NCBI GenBank assembly: GCA_040219935.1
Contig: JAVJUA010000040.1
Location: 1 to 64,000 of the forward strand
DNA length: 64,000 nt
Origin: UBA7803 sp040219935
Lineage (GTDB): Bacteria; Pseudomonadota; Gammaproteobacteria; Pseudomonadales; Azotimanducaceae
Direction: 5' to 3'
In this document: in pieces, positions 17,891 through 26,368 of the stretch
Layout of the letters: the number at the start of each line of letters is the position of its first letter
How positions within the stretch are numbered: the stretch's first letter is position 1
The notes under the pieces: generated by a model
Told to the model about the DNA's origin: nothing
The model's input: the letters and a program-made list of their open reading frames with translations, nothing else
Databases searched by the model: none
Translations under genes and position numbers: made by a program

Positions 17891-18682
17891 TCAGTCGATG
17901 TCGACGCCCACGGGGCAGTGGTCCGAACCCTCCACGTGCGGCCAGATGAAGGCGTTCCGCACCCGCTTCGCGGCGCCGGGGGAGGCCAGCACGTAGTCGA
18001 TGCGCCAGCCGACGTTGTTGACCCGGGCGTCACCCCACTGCCGCCACCAGGTGTAGTGCCCGGTCTCGTCCGGGTGCTGGCGGCGGAACACGTCCACCCA
18101 GCCGGCGTCCAGCCAGCGGTCGATCTCGGCCCGCTCCTCGGGCAAGAAGCCGCTCGACTTCTCGTTGCCCTTGGGTCGCGCCAGATCGATGGCGGTGTGG
18201 GCCGTGTTGTAGTCGCCCATCACCAGCACCGGGCCCTTGCGCTTGTACGCCTGCACCCGGTCGAGCACGGCGGCGTAGAAGTCGAGCTTGTAGGGCACCC
18301 GGCTGTTGTCGCGCTCCTTGCCGCTGCCCTTGGGGAAGTAGACGCTGGCCACGCGCAGCCGGCCGAAGCGGGCGAGGATGAAGCGGCCCTCGGCATCGAA
18401 GCGGGCGTCGCCCAGCGAGGTCTCCACCTCGTCGGGTTCGTGCCGCGCGTAGATGGCGACGCCGCTGTAGCCGGGCCGCTCTGCCGGGGCGAAGTGGCTG
18501 TGCCAGCCGTCGGGCTCGCGCACGTCTGCGGGAAGCTGCTCCGGCAGGGCGCGCACCTCCTGCAGGCCGACGATGTCGGCGCCGCTGCCTTCCAGGAAGG
18601 CGGCGAAGCCGTCGCGGCCGCCCAGGCGGGCCTTCTTCGCGCAGGCGCGCAGACCGTTGACGTTCCAGCTGACGATGCGCAT
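17891..18682 (-). CDS. xthA: exodeoxyribonuclease III / AP endonuclease, first copy
   Basis: 263 residues from the ATG at 18682 (MRIVSWNVNGLRAC). Catalytic blocks of the EEP family: WNVNGLRA (Asn), DIVGLQEVR (metal Glu), YSGVAIYAR (Tyr), VLVMGDYNTAH (Asp/Asn), NVGWRIDYVLAS and GSDHCPVGVDI (final Asp-His pair). The phrase RACAKKARLGG and GDYNTAHTAIDLARPKGN place it in the branch related to NApe-type AP endonucleases. It repairs abasic sites in DNA. A second, different copy lies at 35534-36310. Confidence 0.93.
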   Translation of the reverse strand: MRIVSWNVNGLRACAKKARLGGRDGFAAFLEGSGADIVGLQEVRALPEQLPADVREPDGWHSHFAPAERPGYSGVAIYARHEPDEVETSLGDARFDAEGRFILARFGRLRVASVYFPKGSGKERDNSRVPYKLDFYAAVLDRVQAYKRKGPVLVMGDYNTAHTAIDLARPKGNEKSSGFLPEERAEIDRWLDAGWVDVFRRQHPDETGHYTWWRQWGDARVNNVGWRIDYVLASPGAAKRVRNAFIWPHVEGSDHCPVGVDID

Positions 18683-18778
18683 GGCTACCCCGTTCGACAA
18701 GGCGGGGGAGTGTAGCAGCCGGGGTGCAGAGGTGGGGTATGCTCGGCGCTCGGAGCAGCGCGTCAGCGAGGAGGATTC

Positions 18779-20032
18779 ATGGCATTCCCACAGAGCGGCC
18801 GTCCGGTGGACGAGGTCATCGCCGAGCTCGAAGCCAAGCGGGCGCACGACGTCAGATGGCAGGACGGACGTGCGTTCGGAATGATCTACCACGGCGGGCC
18901 CGGCGTGCACGAGGCCGCCGAGCGCGCCGCCGCCCTCTACCTGCACGAGAACGCCCTCAACACCAAGGCGTTCCCGTCGCTGGGCGCGATTCAGTCCGAG
19001 GTGGTGGGCTGGACGGCCGAGCTGCTCAACGCGCCGGAGACGGCGGCCGGGTTCCTCACCAGCGGCGGCACCGAGTCGATTCTGTGCGGCGTGCTCGCGG
19101 CCCGGGAGCGGGCCCGGGAGGAGCGCGGCATCGACGACGGCGAGATCGTGCTCGCCGAGAGCGCCCATGCCGCGTTTCACAAGGCCGCGCACCTGTTCGG
19201 GCTCGCGGTGCGCAAGACGCCCGTGCGCGCCGACTGGACCGCCGACGTGGACGCCATGGCCGACGCCGTCGGCCCGAACACGGTGCTGGTGGTGGGCTCG
19301 GCGCCCCAGTATCCCCAGGGCGTGGTGGACCCGATTCCCGACATCGCCGCGCTGGCGGCCCGGGTGGGCGCCAACTGCCACGTCGACGCCTGCATGGGCG
19401 GCTTCGTGCTGCCGTTCGCCGAGCGGCTGGGCCGGCAGGTGCCGCCCTGGGACTTCCGGGTCGACGGCGTGCACTCCATCTCGGCCGACATTCACAAGCT
19501 GGGCTACGCGCCCAAGGGCGTGTCGGTGATCCTGCATCGCACCAAGGCCTTGCGCCGCTACCAGACCTTCGTCTTCGACGGCTGGCTGGGCGGCTTCTAC
19601 GCCTCACCCAACCTGCAGGGCACGCGCTCCGGGCTGCCCATGGCGGCCGCGTGGGCGGTGATGCAGCACCTGGGGCTCGAGGGCTACCTGGCGCTGACCC
19701 GGCAGACGCTGGAGAACGCCGATCAGATGCGGGCCGGCATCGCCGCCATCGACGGCGTCCGCGTGCTGGGGGAAGGGCGGTTCCACCTCATCGGCATGGC
19801 GGCGGATCCGGCGGCCGAGGCGCCGCTGGACACGTTCGCGCTGGGGGATGCGCTGCTGGCCCGGGGCTGGTTCCACGACCGCCAGGGGCCGCCGGACACG
19901 CTGCACTCCACGGTGAGCAACAGCAACACCGGCGTCATCGACCGTTACCTGGCCGACCTGGCCGAGTGCGTGGCCGAGGTGCGCGGGCGCCGCGCCGACG
20001 ACCGCTCCACCAGCTACGCGACGCTGGAGTAG
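18779..20032 (+). CDS. PLP-dependent group II decarboxylase / sphingosine-1-phosphate-lyase-like
   Basis: 417 residues from the ATG at 18779 after GAGGA. The fold-type I sequence shows GFLTSGGTESILCGVLAAR (phosphate-binding region), the substrate histidine context AESAHAAFHKA, the PLP Asp in CHVDACMGGF and the Schiff-base lysine in SISADIHKLGYAPKG. The order and wording are closest to the sphingosine-1-phosphate lyase-like branch rather than to glutamate decarboxylase. Bacteria usually lack sphingoid phosphates, so the substrate may be another phosphorylated or aromatic amine. Overlaps the convergent gene by 19 bases. Confidence 0.87.
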   Translation: MAFPQSGRPVDEVIAELEAKRAHDVRWQDGRAFGMIYHGGPGVHEAAERAAALYLHENALNTKAFPSLGAIQSEVVGWTAELLNAPETAAGFLTSGGTESILCGVLAARERAREERGIDDGEIVLAESAHAAFHKAAHLFGLAVRKTPVRADWTADVDAMADAVGPNTVLVVGSAPQYPQGVVDPIPDIAALAARVGANCHVDACMGGFVLPFAERLGRQVPPWDFRVDGVHSISADIHKLGYAPKGVSVILHRTKALRRYQTFVFDGWLGGFYASPNLQGTRSGLPMAAAWAVMQHLGLEGYLALTRQTLENADQMRAGIAAIDGVRVLGEGRFHLIGMAADPAAEAPLDTFALGDALLARGWFHDRQGPPDTLHSTVSNSNTGVIDRYLADLAECVAEVRGRRADDRSTSYATLE

Positions 20033-21231
20033 GCGGCGACCCGGAACACGTCGCGCTGCGCGTGGCTGCCGCCGATGCGGTGCAGCCGCGGCTTCAGGCG
20101 CTGGTAGCGCGCCTGGGCATCCGGCCGGTCGCCGCGGCCCAGGGCCAGCACCAGCTCGGCGACGTCCAGGCCCACCTCGCGGACGATGGCGCCCTGATGG
20201 CTGTCCGTGTCCGCCCAGCGCCGCAGCGTGGCCATGAGGCTGTCAGCGGCGTCGTGGCGCTGGCGGGCCAGCGGTATCAGGTAGTGCAGGGTGGCGAACA
20301 GCAGCTCTGTGTCGTCGACGTGGCCCTCGGCGATGGCCGCCAGCGGCTGCCACCGGTCGCCCACGTCGCAGCCCATGGCCTCGAGCCGCAGCAGCAGCTC
20401 GGCGGCGTTGCACAGGTCCAGATAGAAGTCGTCGGCCAGCGCCGGCGCCAGGGCCTCGTCGTAGATGGCCAGCGCCCGGTCGGCCTCGCCGCGGCGCAGG
20501 TGCTGCAGGGTCTGGTGCCAGTCCAGGTGCCAGCGGAAGTTGTTGGCATCGTTCCAGTGCGGGCGCAGGGTTTCCAGCCAGTCGACGCCCTCGTCGGCGC
20601 GGCCCTGCATCTCCAGCACGTGGGCGACGGCATGGGTGGCCCAGAGATCGGCCGGGTTGCGCTCGACCGCCTCGCGGCCGTAGCGCTCGGCGGCGGCGTA
20701 GTCGCCGGCCTCCTCGAGGCCGAAGGCGTACATGCCCTGCACGTAGCCCTCGAGCCGGTGGCCGGCATAGGCGCCCAGGCGGCTGCCCACCGAGTCGCGC
20801 ATGCGGTCCACGTCGCCGTCGTAGAAGTACAGATAGTGCAGCATGCGCAGGCTCAGCACGTCGCGCGGGTGGGCCTCGAGAATGACTTCGAAGTGGGCCA
20901 TGAGCTGCGCCAGATCATCGTCGAGCCACAGACCCAGGGCGGCCACATGGGCGCGCTCCCAGGCGCTGCCGGCGCCGCCGTCGACGCGGCCGGCCAGGTC
21001 GGCGTGCAGGCCGCGGGCGGTGGCGGCGTTGGCGCGGTCGCCGGCCAGGCGGGTGAGGTAGCCCATCAGGCAGCGGGCCATCAGATGGTCAGGATCTGCG
21101 CTCATGGCCCGCTTCAGCAGCCGGGGCGTGTCGCTGCGGGCCGCCAGGTAGCTCTCTACCGCCTCGTCGAGGCGGGCCCCGGCGTCGGCGCTGGCGGCGG
21201 TGATGGGCAATCCGTCGGCGGTCTCGGGCAT
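20014..21231 (-). CDS. TTC38-like tetratricopeptide-repeat protein
   Basis: 405 residues rich in helical TPR-like units. ATHAVAHVLEMQGRADEG followed by NNFRWHLDWHQTLQHLRRGE and IYDEALAP is characteristic of the TTC38 family, found in bacteria and animals and of unknown biochemical role. No signal peptide is visible, so it is probably cytoplasmic. Other features are numerous Trp/His residues in the central repeats and an acidic overall composition. It shares its 3' end with the decarboxylase gene in antisense. Confidence 0.8.
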   Translation of the reverse strand: MPETADGLPITAASADAGARLDEAVESYLAARSDTPRLLKRAMSADPDHLMARCLMGYLTRLAGDRANAATARGLHADLAGRVDGGAGSAWERAHVAALGLWLDDDLAQLMAHFEVILEAHPRDVLSLRMLHYLYFYDGDVDRMRDSVGSRLGAYAGHRLEGYVQGMYAFGLEEAGDYAAAERYGREAVERNPADLWATHAVAHVLEMQGRADEGVDWLETLRPHWNDANNFRWHLDWHQTLQHLRRGEADRALAIYDEALAPALADDFYLDLCNAAELLLRLEAMGCDVGDRWQPLAAIAEGHVDDTELLFATLHYLIPLARQRHDAADSLMATLRRWADTDSHQGAIVREVGLDVAELVLALGRGDRPDAQARYQRLKPRLHRIGGSHAQRDVFRVAAYSSVA

Positions 21232-21313
21232 GTCTGGCTTCCTCGGCAGCGTGGCGGCGTGCGTAGCCCGAGTGTAATGTGCCAGCAGGGCCGCAGACGA
21301 GGATCAGGGGAGC

Positions 21314-23323
21314 ATGCGTACGGGGCCGTGGTGGATATTGGCGTTGGCGCTGGCCGGCTGCGATGCGGCCTTCGAGGCCACCCACAGCCAGGAGGCCCGG
21401 CCGCGGGCCACCAGTGACTGGCCCGAGTACGGCGGCGGCGGCGGGCGCCGCTACGCCGACGCCGCCCTGATCGACGCCGGCAACGTGGCCGATCTGCAGG
21501 TCGCCTGGATCTACCGCACCGGCGATCAGTCGGACGGGCGCGACCCGGCGGTGCCGTCCACCACCGCGTTCGAGGCGACGCCGATCCTGGCCGGCGGCCG
21601 GCTGGTGTTCTGCTCACCGTTCAACCGTGTCATCGCGCTGGACCCGCTCACCGGCGGCGAGCTGTGGCAGCACGATCCCGGCATCGACCTGTCCGGCCGC
21701 TACGCCAACCAGCTCGTTTGCCGCGGCGTCGCCCAGTGGCACGATGCGCAGGCGCCCGTTGCCGCACCGGGCGCCTGCGCATCGCGCATCTTCACCGCCA
21801 CCAACGATGGCCACCTGATCGCGCTGGATCTGGCCAGCGGCGAGGCGTGCCCCGGCTTCGGCCGCGGCGGCCGTGTCGATCTGAATCCCGGCGCCGGCGA
21901 GCAGGCCTGGCTCGGCGAGTACCAGGTCACGTCTGCACCCACCGTCATCGGCGATCTGGTGGTGGTGGGCTCGGCCGTCTCCGACAACCAGCGCATCGAC
22001 GCGCCCAGCGGCGTGGTGCGCGCCTTCGACGCCCGCAGTGGTGCCCAGGTCTGGGCCTGGGATCTGGCGCCGCCCGGCTTCGACTACGCGGCGCCCGACG
22101 CCCTGGTGAGCGACGAGGGCTTCGCCCTGGGCACCCCCAACGTCTGGGGCACCATGACCGCGGACCAGGCGCGCGGCCTGCTGTTCGTGCCCACCGGCAA
22201 CCCGTCGCCCGACTACTTCCGAAGCGGCACGCCGCGCATGGATCACTATGGCTCTGCCGTGGTCGCGTTGCGGGCGGCCACCGGCGAGGTGGTGTGGCAC
22301 TTCAACACCGTGCGTCACGACTACTGGGACTATGACGTCGGCGCCCAGCCGGCACTGGCCGATCTAGACATCGGCGGCGTGCGGGTGCCGGCGGTGGTTC
22401 AGGGCACCAAGATGGGCTTCGTGTTCGTGCTGCACCGCGAGACCGGGCAGCCGCTGGTGGACGTGAACCCGCGGCCGGTGCCGCGGCACGGCCCGCTGGC
22501 CGACGAGCTGTCGCCCCTGCAGCCGTTCCCGCCGCCGGCTTACCGGCTCGGCCGCGAGGTCACCCGCGACGACGCCTGGGGCCTGACGTTCTGGGACCGG
22601 GGCCGCTGCCAGGCCCTGCTCGATGAGATGGCGGTGGGGCCGATCTACACGCCCGTGACAGAGCAGTGGACGGTGGTGTCGCCGAGCAACACCGGCGGCA
22701 TCAACTGGGGCGGCGTGGCCGTGGACCAGGCGCGCGGCGTGATCGTCGCCCGCAGCAGCCACCTGCCGTTTCAGGTGCGCCTGATCGCGGCCGCCGACCT
22801 GGACGACGCCCGGCGCGACTCCCCGCGGGACGTGGAGTTCGGCCCGCAGCGGGGCATGCCCTACGCCATGGCCCGCATGCCGCTGCTGTCGCCCCTGGGT
22901 CTGCCCTGCACCACGCCCCCGTGGGGCACGCTCACCGCCATCGACGTCGAGGCGGGCGAGCAGCGCTGGAGCCGCCCACACGGCACCGTGCGTGACATGA
23001 GCCCGGTGCCGTTGAGTCTGGACTACGGCATTCCGGGGATGGGTCAGGGCACCATCACCGGCAGCGGCCTGGTGTTCATCGGCGCCGCCTTCGAACACGC
23101 GCTGCGGGTTTACGATGTTGAAACCGGTGAGGAGCGCTGGCTCGGCCGGCTGCCGGCACCGCCGGTGGCCACGCCCATGACCTACGTGGTGAACGAGGGC
23201 GGCCGCGAGCGGCAGTTCGTGGTGATCGCCGCCGGCGGCCACGGCCGCTCGGGCATCTCGGTGGTGAGCGACCACCTGGTCGCCTTCGCGCTGCCGGAGC
23301 AACGTCCGGAGCAGAGGCCATGA
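21314..23323 (+). CDS. PQQ-dependent dehydrogenase (glucose dehydrogenase-like), lipoprotein form
   Basis: 669 residues. The N-terminus WWILALALAGC looks like a lipoprotein signal, in place of the five membrane helices of Gcd. The beta-propeller follows: WPEYGGGGGRRYADAALID, VADLQVAWIYRTGD, ATPILAGGRLVFCSPFNRV, NVWGTMTADQARGLLFVPTG and SNTGGINWGGVAVDQARG are all recognisable blocks of quinoprotein glucose/polyol dehydrogenases. Such enzymes oxidise sugars or alcohols in the periplasm, passing electrons to quinone. Four bases overlap with the next gene (ATGA). No PQQ synthesis genes are in the window, so cofactor supply is unknown. Confidence 0.88.
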   Translation: MRTGPWWILALALAGCDAAFEATHSQEARPRATSDWPEYGGGGGRRYADAALIDAGNVADLQVAWIYRTGDQSDGRDPAVPSTTAFEATPILAGGRLVFCSPFNRVIALDPLTGGELWQHDPGIDLSGRYANQLVCRGVAQWHDAQAPVAAPGACASRIFTATNDGHLIALDLASGEACPGFGRGGRVDLNPGAGEQAWLGEYQVTSAPTVIGDLVVVGSAVSDNQRIDAPSGVVRAFDARSGAQVWAWDLAPPGFDYAAPDALVSDEGFALGTPNVWGTMTADQARGLLFVPTGNPSPDYFRSGTPRMDHYGSAVVALRAATGEVVWHFNTVRHDYWDYDVGAQPALADLDIGGVRVPAVVQGTKMGFVFVLHRETGQPLVDVNPRPVPRHGPLADELSPLQPFPPPAYRLGREVTRDDAWGLTFWDRGRCQALLDEMAVGPIYTPVTEQWTVVSPSNTGGINWGGVAVDQARGVIVARSSHLPFQVRLIAAADLDDARRDSPRDVEFGPQRGMPYAMARMPLLSPLGLPCTTPPWGTLTAIDVEAGEQRWSRPHGTVRDMSPVPLSLDYGIPGMGQGTITGSGLVFIGAAFEHALRVYDVETGEERWLGRLPAPPVATPMTYVVNEGGRERQFVVIAAGGHGRSGISVVSDHLVAFALPEQRPEQRP

Positions 23324-24135
23324 AGCTGGGGGTGACGTTGCGCAACATGGGTCCCCAGAGCTCGGCCGCCATCATGGCCGGCGGTGCCGAGGCGGCGGAA
23401 GCGCGCGGCTTCGAGTCGCTGTGGATCACCGACCACATCGCCATTCCGCCGGACGACGCCGAGGGCAGCGGCGGCCGCTACACCGATCCGCTCACCACCC
23501 TGGCGTGGCTGGCTGGCCGCACGCGGGCGATCGGCCTCGGCACTGGCGTGCTGATCCTGCCGTATCGCAGCCCGCTGCCGACGGTGAAGCAGGTCGCCAC
23601 CGTGCAGGAGCTGAGCGGCGGCCGGCTGCTGCTCGGCGTCGGCATCGGCTGGATGGCGGCAGAGTTCCGCGCCCTCGGAGTGCCGCTGTCCGAGCGGGTG
23701 CGGCGTTCCGAGGAGGTGCTGACGCTGCTGGCCGACTGCTTCGCCGGCGACGTCGTGAGCCGGCACGGCCAGCCGTTCATCTTCAGCCCGCGGCCGGCGC
23801 CGCCGCCGGTCTACGTCGGTGGCCGGGCGCCGCACGCGCTGGACAGGGCGCTGCGCTTCGGCCACGGCTGGCTGCCCATGACGCGGGATCCCGATGCCCT
23901 GGGGGCCGACCTGGCGCAGTTCGCGGCGCTGGCCGCGGAGCAGGGCCGCACGTCCGGTCCCGTCACGGCCATGGCGGGCCTGCCGCTCGACGACGGGCCG
24001 CGGGCGGCGGCCCTGCTCGGCCGCTACCGGGCGCTCGGCATCGAGCGGCTGGTGTGCACGCTGCGCTATCGGACGCTCGACGACTACCAGCGCCAGCTCG
24101 ATGTCCTGGCGGCGCTGCGGGATCGGGAGGTGTGA
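23320..24135 (+). CDS. LLM-class flavin/F420-type oxidoreductase
   Basis: 271 residues with a luciferase-like TIM-barrel. The start overlaps the PQQ gene stop (ATGA). Recognisable parts are MKLGVTLRNMGPQS, FESLWITDHIAIP, IGLGTGVLILPYRSP and GGRLLLGVGIGWMAAEF, typical of the TIGR03619-like group often predicted to use F420 or FMN. The C-terminal PPPVYVGGRAPHALDRALRFGHGW is also usual. The cofactor and substrate are not visible. The tight coupling to a PQQ dehydrogenase and a SoxC-like enzyme suggests a shared oxidative role. Confidence 0.87.
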   Translation: MKLGVTLRNMGPQSSAAIMAGGAEAAEARGFESLWITDHIAIPPDDAEGSGGRYTDPLTTLAWLAGRTRAIGLGTGVLILPYRSPLPTVKQVATVQELSGGRLLLGVGIGWMAAEFRALGVPLSERVRRSEEVLTLLADCFAGDVVSRHGQPFIFSPRPAPPPVYVGGRAPHALDRALRFGHGWLPMTRDPDALGADLAQFAALAAEQGRTSGPVTAMAGLPLDDGPRAAALLGRYRALGIERLVCTLRYRTLDDYQRQLDVLAALRDREV

Positions 24136-24137
24136 CC

Positions 24138-25406
24138 ATGAGGCGCGATGCGACAGACGACCTGCTGCTGCCCGAGGCGGGGAACGGCCTGTGCGGCCGC
24201 CGCAGCCTGCTGCGGGCCGGTCTGGGTCTGGCCGGCGGCCTTGGTCTGGCGGGCATCGCCGTGGCGGCCGAGCGGCCGCCGGGCTCGCTGGCGCCCGGTG
24301 CCGGCATGCGCAGCTACGGCGCACCGTCGCGGCACGTGGCCGACCTCACGCGGGTCGGCTTCAGCAGCCAGCCCGGCACCGACGGCAGCGGCGTCTCGCG
24401 CACGCCGCTGGAGCGCCTGGAAGGCACCATCACCCCCAACGGGCTGTTCTTCGAGCGGCACCACGCCGGCGTGCCCGACATCCATCCAGATGCCCACCGG
24501 CTGCTGCTGCACGGCCGGGTGCGGCGGCCGCTGCGGTTCTCGCTCGCGGCCCTGCACCGGTACCCGCTGCTGACCCGCACCTGGTTCCTGGAGTGCTCGG
24601 GCAACAGCGCCGCGCTGGCGGCCGACGTGCCGCCGCAGCGGCGCTGCGGCGAGCTGCACGGGCTGATCTCTCAGAGTGAGTTCACCGGGGTGCCGCTGGC
24701 GCTGCTGCTGGACGAGGCCGGCGTCGATCCGGCCGCCCGCTGGGTGGTGGCGGAGGGCGCCGACGGCGCGCTGCTGAACCGCAGCGTGCCGCTCGACAAG
24801 GCCCTCGACGACGCCCTGCTGGTGCTCTACCAGAACGGCGAGCCGCTGCGGCCGGAGAACGGCTACCCGCTGCGGCTGCTGCTGCCCGGCTTCGAGGGCA
24901 ACATGAGCATCAAGTGGCTGCACAGGCTCGAGGTGGCCGACCGTCCCGCCATGAGCCGGGAAGAGACCGCCAAGTACACCGACCTGCTGCCCGACGGGCA
25001 GGCGCGCCAGTTCACCTTCGAGATGGGCGTGAAGTCGGTGATCACCAGCCCGTCGCCCGGCCTCGGGCTGGGCGCACCCGGCCTTTACCAGATCAGCGGC
25101 CTGGCCTGGAGCGGGGCCGGCCGGGTGCGGCGGGTGGCGGTGTCCGCCGACGGCGGCCGTAGCTGGGCGGACGCGGCGCTGGAGATGCCGGTGCAGGATC
25201 GGTGTCTGACCCGATTCCGGGCCGCCTGGCGCTGGAACGGCGCGCCGGCGGTGCTGCAGAGCCGCGCCGAGGACGAGACCGGGGCGGTGCAGCCGACCCG
25301 AACCGAGTGGCTGGCCGCCAACGGCCCCCGGAGCTTCTATCACTACAACGCGGTGCAGGCCTGGGCCGTGGCCGCCGATGGCAGCGTCAGCAATGTTTTC
25401 GCCTGA
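24138..25406 (+). CDS. soxC: SoxC-like molybdopterin sulfite dehydrogenase
   Basis: 422 residues from the ATG at 24138, two bases after the previous stop. The N-terminus has a Tat-type signal (GRRSLLRAGLGLAGGL) for folded export. The sulfite-oxidase fold carries the molybdenum cysteine C153 within TWFLECSGNS, then GYPLRLLLPGFEGNMSIKWL and the dimer domain (VAVSADGGRSWADA). It belongs to the SoxC/SorA group, oxidising sulfite or protein-bound sulfane sulfur in the periplasm with electrons passed to a c-type cytochrome. No soxXYZAB genes accompany it, so a stand-alone sulfite dehydrogenase is more likely than a full Sox system. Confidence 0.9.
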   Translation: MRRDATDDLLLPEAGNGLCGRRSLLRAGLGLAGGLGLAGIAVAAERPPGSLAPGAGMRSYGAPSRHVADLTRVGFSSQPGTDGSGVSRTPLERLEGTITPNGLFFERHHAGVPDIHPDAHRLLLHGRVRRPLRFSLAALHRYPLLTRTWFLECSGNSAALAADVPPQRRCGELHGLISQSEFTGVPLALLLDEAGVDPAARWVVAEGADGALLNRSVPLDKALDDALLVLYQNGEPLRPENGYPLRLLLPGFEGNMSIKWLHRLEVADRPAMSREETAKYTDLLPDGQARQFTFEMGVKSVITSPSPGLGLGAPGLYQISGLAWSGAGRVRRVAVSADGGRSWADAALEMPVQDRCLTRFRAAWRWNGAPAVLQSRAEDETGAVQPTRTEWLAANGPRSFYHYNAVQAWAVAADGSVSNVFA

Positions 25407-25941
25407 GCGTGTGCGCCTGCTGGTGGCGGTCGCCATGCTGAGTTCTGCCGCCTGCGCCGCAGATGCGCTGGCCGCCGACCGCGCCGGTCCGGGGCTGGGC
25501 GAGGCCGTGGACGCGGACACGCTGGCGGCGGCGAGCCTCACCGTCTACCCGGATGGCGCCGGGCTGCCGCCCGGACGCGGCGACGCCCGCGCCGGGGCCG
25601 TGGTCTATGCGGCCCACTGTCTGGCCTGTCACGGGCCCGGCGGCCGCGGCGGCGTCAACGATGCGCTGGTGGGCGGCCATGACACCCTGGCCGGCGCCGC
25701 GCCGCAGCGCACGGTGGGCAGCTTCTGGCCCTACGCCACCACGGTGTTCGACTACGTGCGCCGCGCCATGCCGTATCCGGCCCCCGGCAGCCTGAGCACC
25801 GATCAGGTGTACGCGGTGACCGCCTACCTGCTGGCCGAGCACGGCATCATCGACGCCGACACGGTGCTGGATGCCGAGACGCTGCCGGCGGTGGTCATGC
25901 CCAACCGCGACGGCTTCCTGCTCAGCCCCCGGCGACCTTGA
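25393..25941 (+). CDS. SoxD-like c-type cytochrome subunit
   Basis: 182 residues starting inside the soxC 3' end (14-base overlap). The signal peptide is MFSPERVRLLVAVAM...ACAADALA. One haem-binding site, CLACH, is near residue 76, followed by GPGGRGGVN and SFWPYATTVFDYVRRAMPY, whose methionine is a likely axial ligand; this wording is typical of SoxD and related sulfite dehydrogenase cytochromes. SoxD proteins often have two haem sites; only one is present here. It would accept electrons from the SoxC-like subunit. It overlaps the convergent SUI1 gene by 20 bases. Confidence 0.85.
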   Translation: MFSPERVRLLVAVAMLSSAACAADALAADRAGPGLGEAVDADTLAAASLTVYPDGAGLPPGRGDARAGAVVYAAHCLACHGPGGRGGVNDALVGGHDTLAGAAPQRTVGSFWPYATTVFDYVRRAMPYPAPGSLSTDQVYAVTAYLLAEHGIIDADTVLDAETLPAVVMPNRDGFLLSPRRP

Positions 25942-26299
25942 CCTGGTAGCCGTCGGCTTCCAGCAGCGGCTTCAGCAGGGTGCGCTGGTCGCCCTGCAGC
26001 TCGATGACGCCGTCCTTCACCGCGCCGCCAACGCCGCAGCGGCGCTTCAGCCGGCTGGCCAGCGCCTGCAGCGCCTCGTCCGCCAGGGGCAGCCCGGTGA
26101 CCAGGGTGACGCCGGCGCCCTTGCGGCCCTTGGTCTCGCGCTGCAGCCGGACGATGCCGTCGCTGCCGCCGCGCGAGCCGCCTTGCGGGCGCGAGCGATC
26201 GCGGCACACGCAGTCGGCGGCCGGCCGCCGGCATCCGGGGCAGAACCGGCCGCCCTCGGTGCTGTACACCAGCCCGCCCTGTCTGTCGCGTTTGCCCAT
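25922..26299 (-). CDS. yciH: SUI1/eIF1-like translation factor (YciH family)
   Basis: 125 residues from the ATG at 26299 (MGKRDRQGGLVYST). A four-cysteine N-terminal motif (CPGCRRPAADCVC) precedes the SUI1 domain: GIVRLQRETKGRKGAGVTLV, then CGVGGAVKDGVIELQGDQR and LLEADGYQVKVAGG at the C-terminus. These match bacterial YciH, an eIF1-like protein thought to influence start-codon fidelity. The gene is divergent from the transporter gene and its 3' end overlaps soxD. Confidence 0.92.
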   Translation of the reverse strand: MGKRDRQGGLVYSTEGGRFCPGCRRPAADCVCRDRSRPQGGSRGGSDGIVRLQRETKGRKGAGVTLVTGLPLADEALQALASRLKRRCGVGGAVKDGVIELQGDQRTLLKPLLEADGYQVKVAGG

Positions 26300-26368
26300 C
26301 CGCTCAGTCCCCCGTGCTGCGACGGTTGCTGGGTTAGCATGCGCCGCGGAGCGTAGACGGGAGCGAAC

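Noticed and set aside
18724..21417. 897-codon open frame over the decarboxylase and TTC38-like genes
   Set aside because: Runs out of frame over one real gene and antisense over another; the product is Arg/Gly-rich and shows no domain.
24138..25941. Full Sox thiosulfate-oxidising system
   Set aside because: Only SoxC- and SoxD-like genes are present; soxXYZAB are not in the window.
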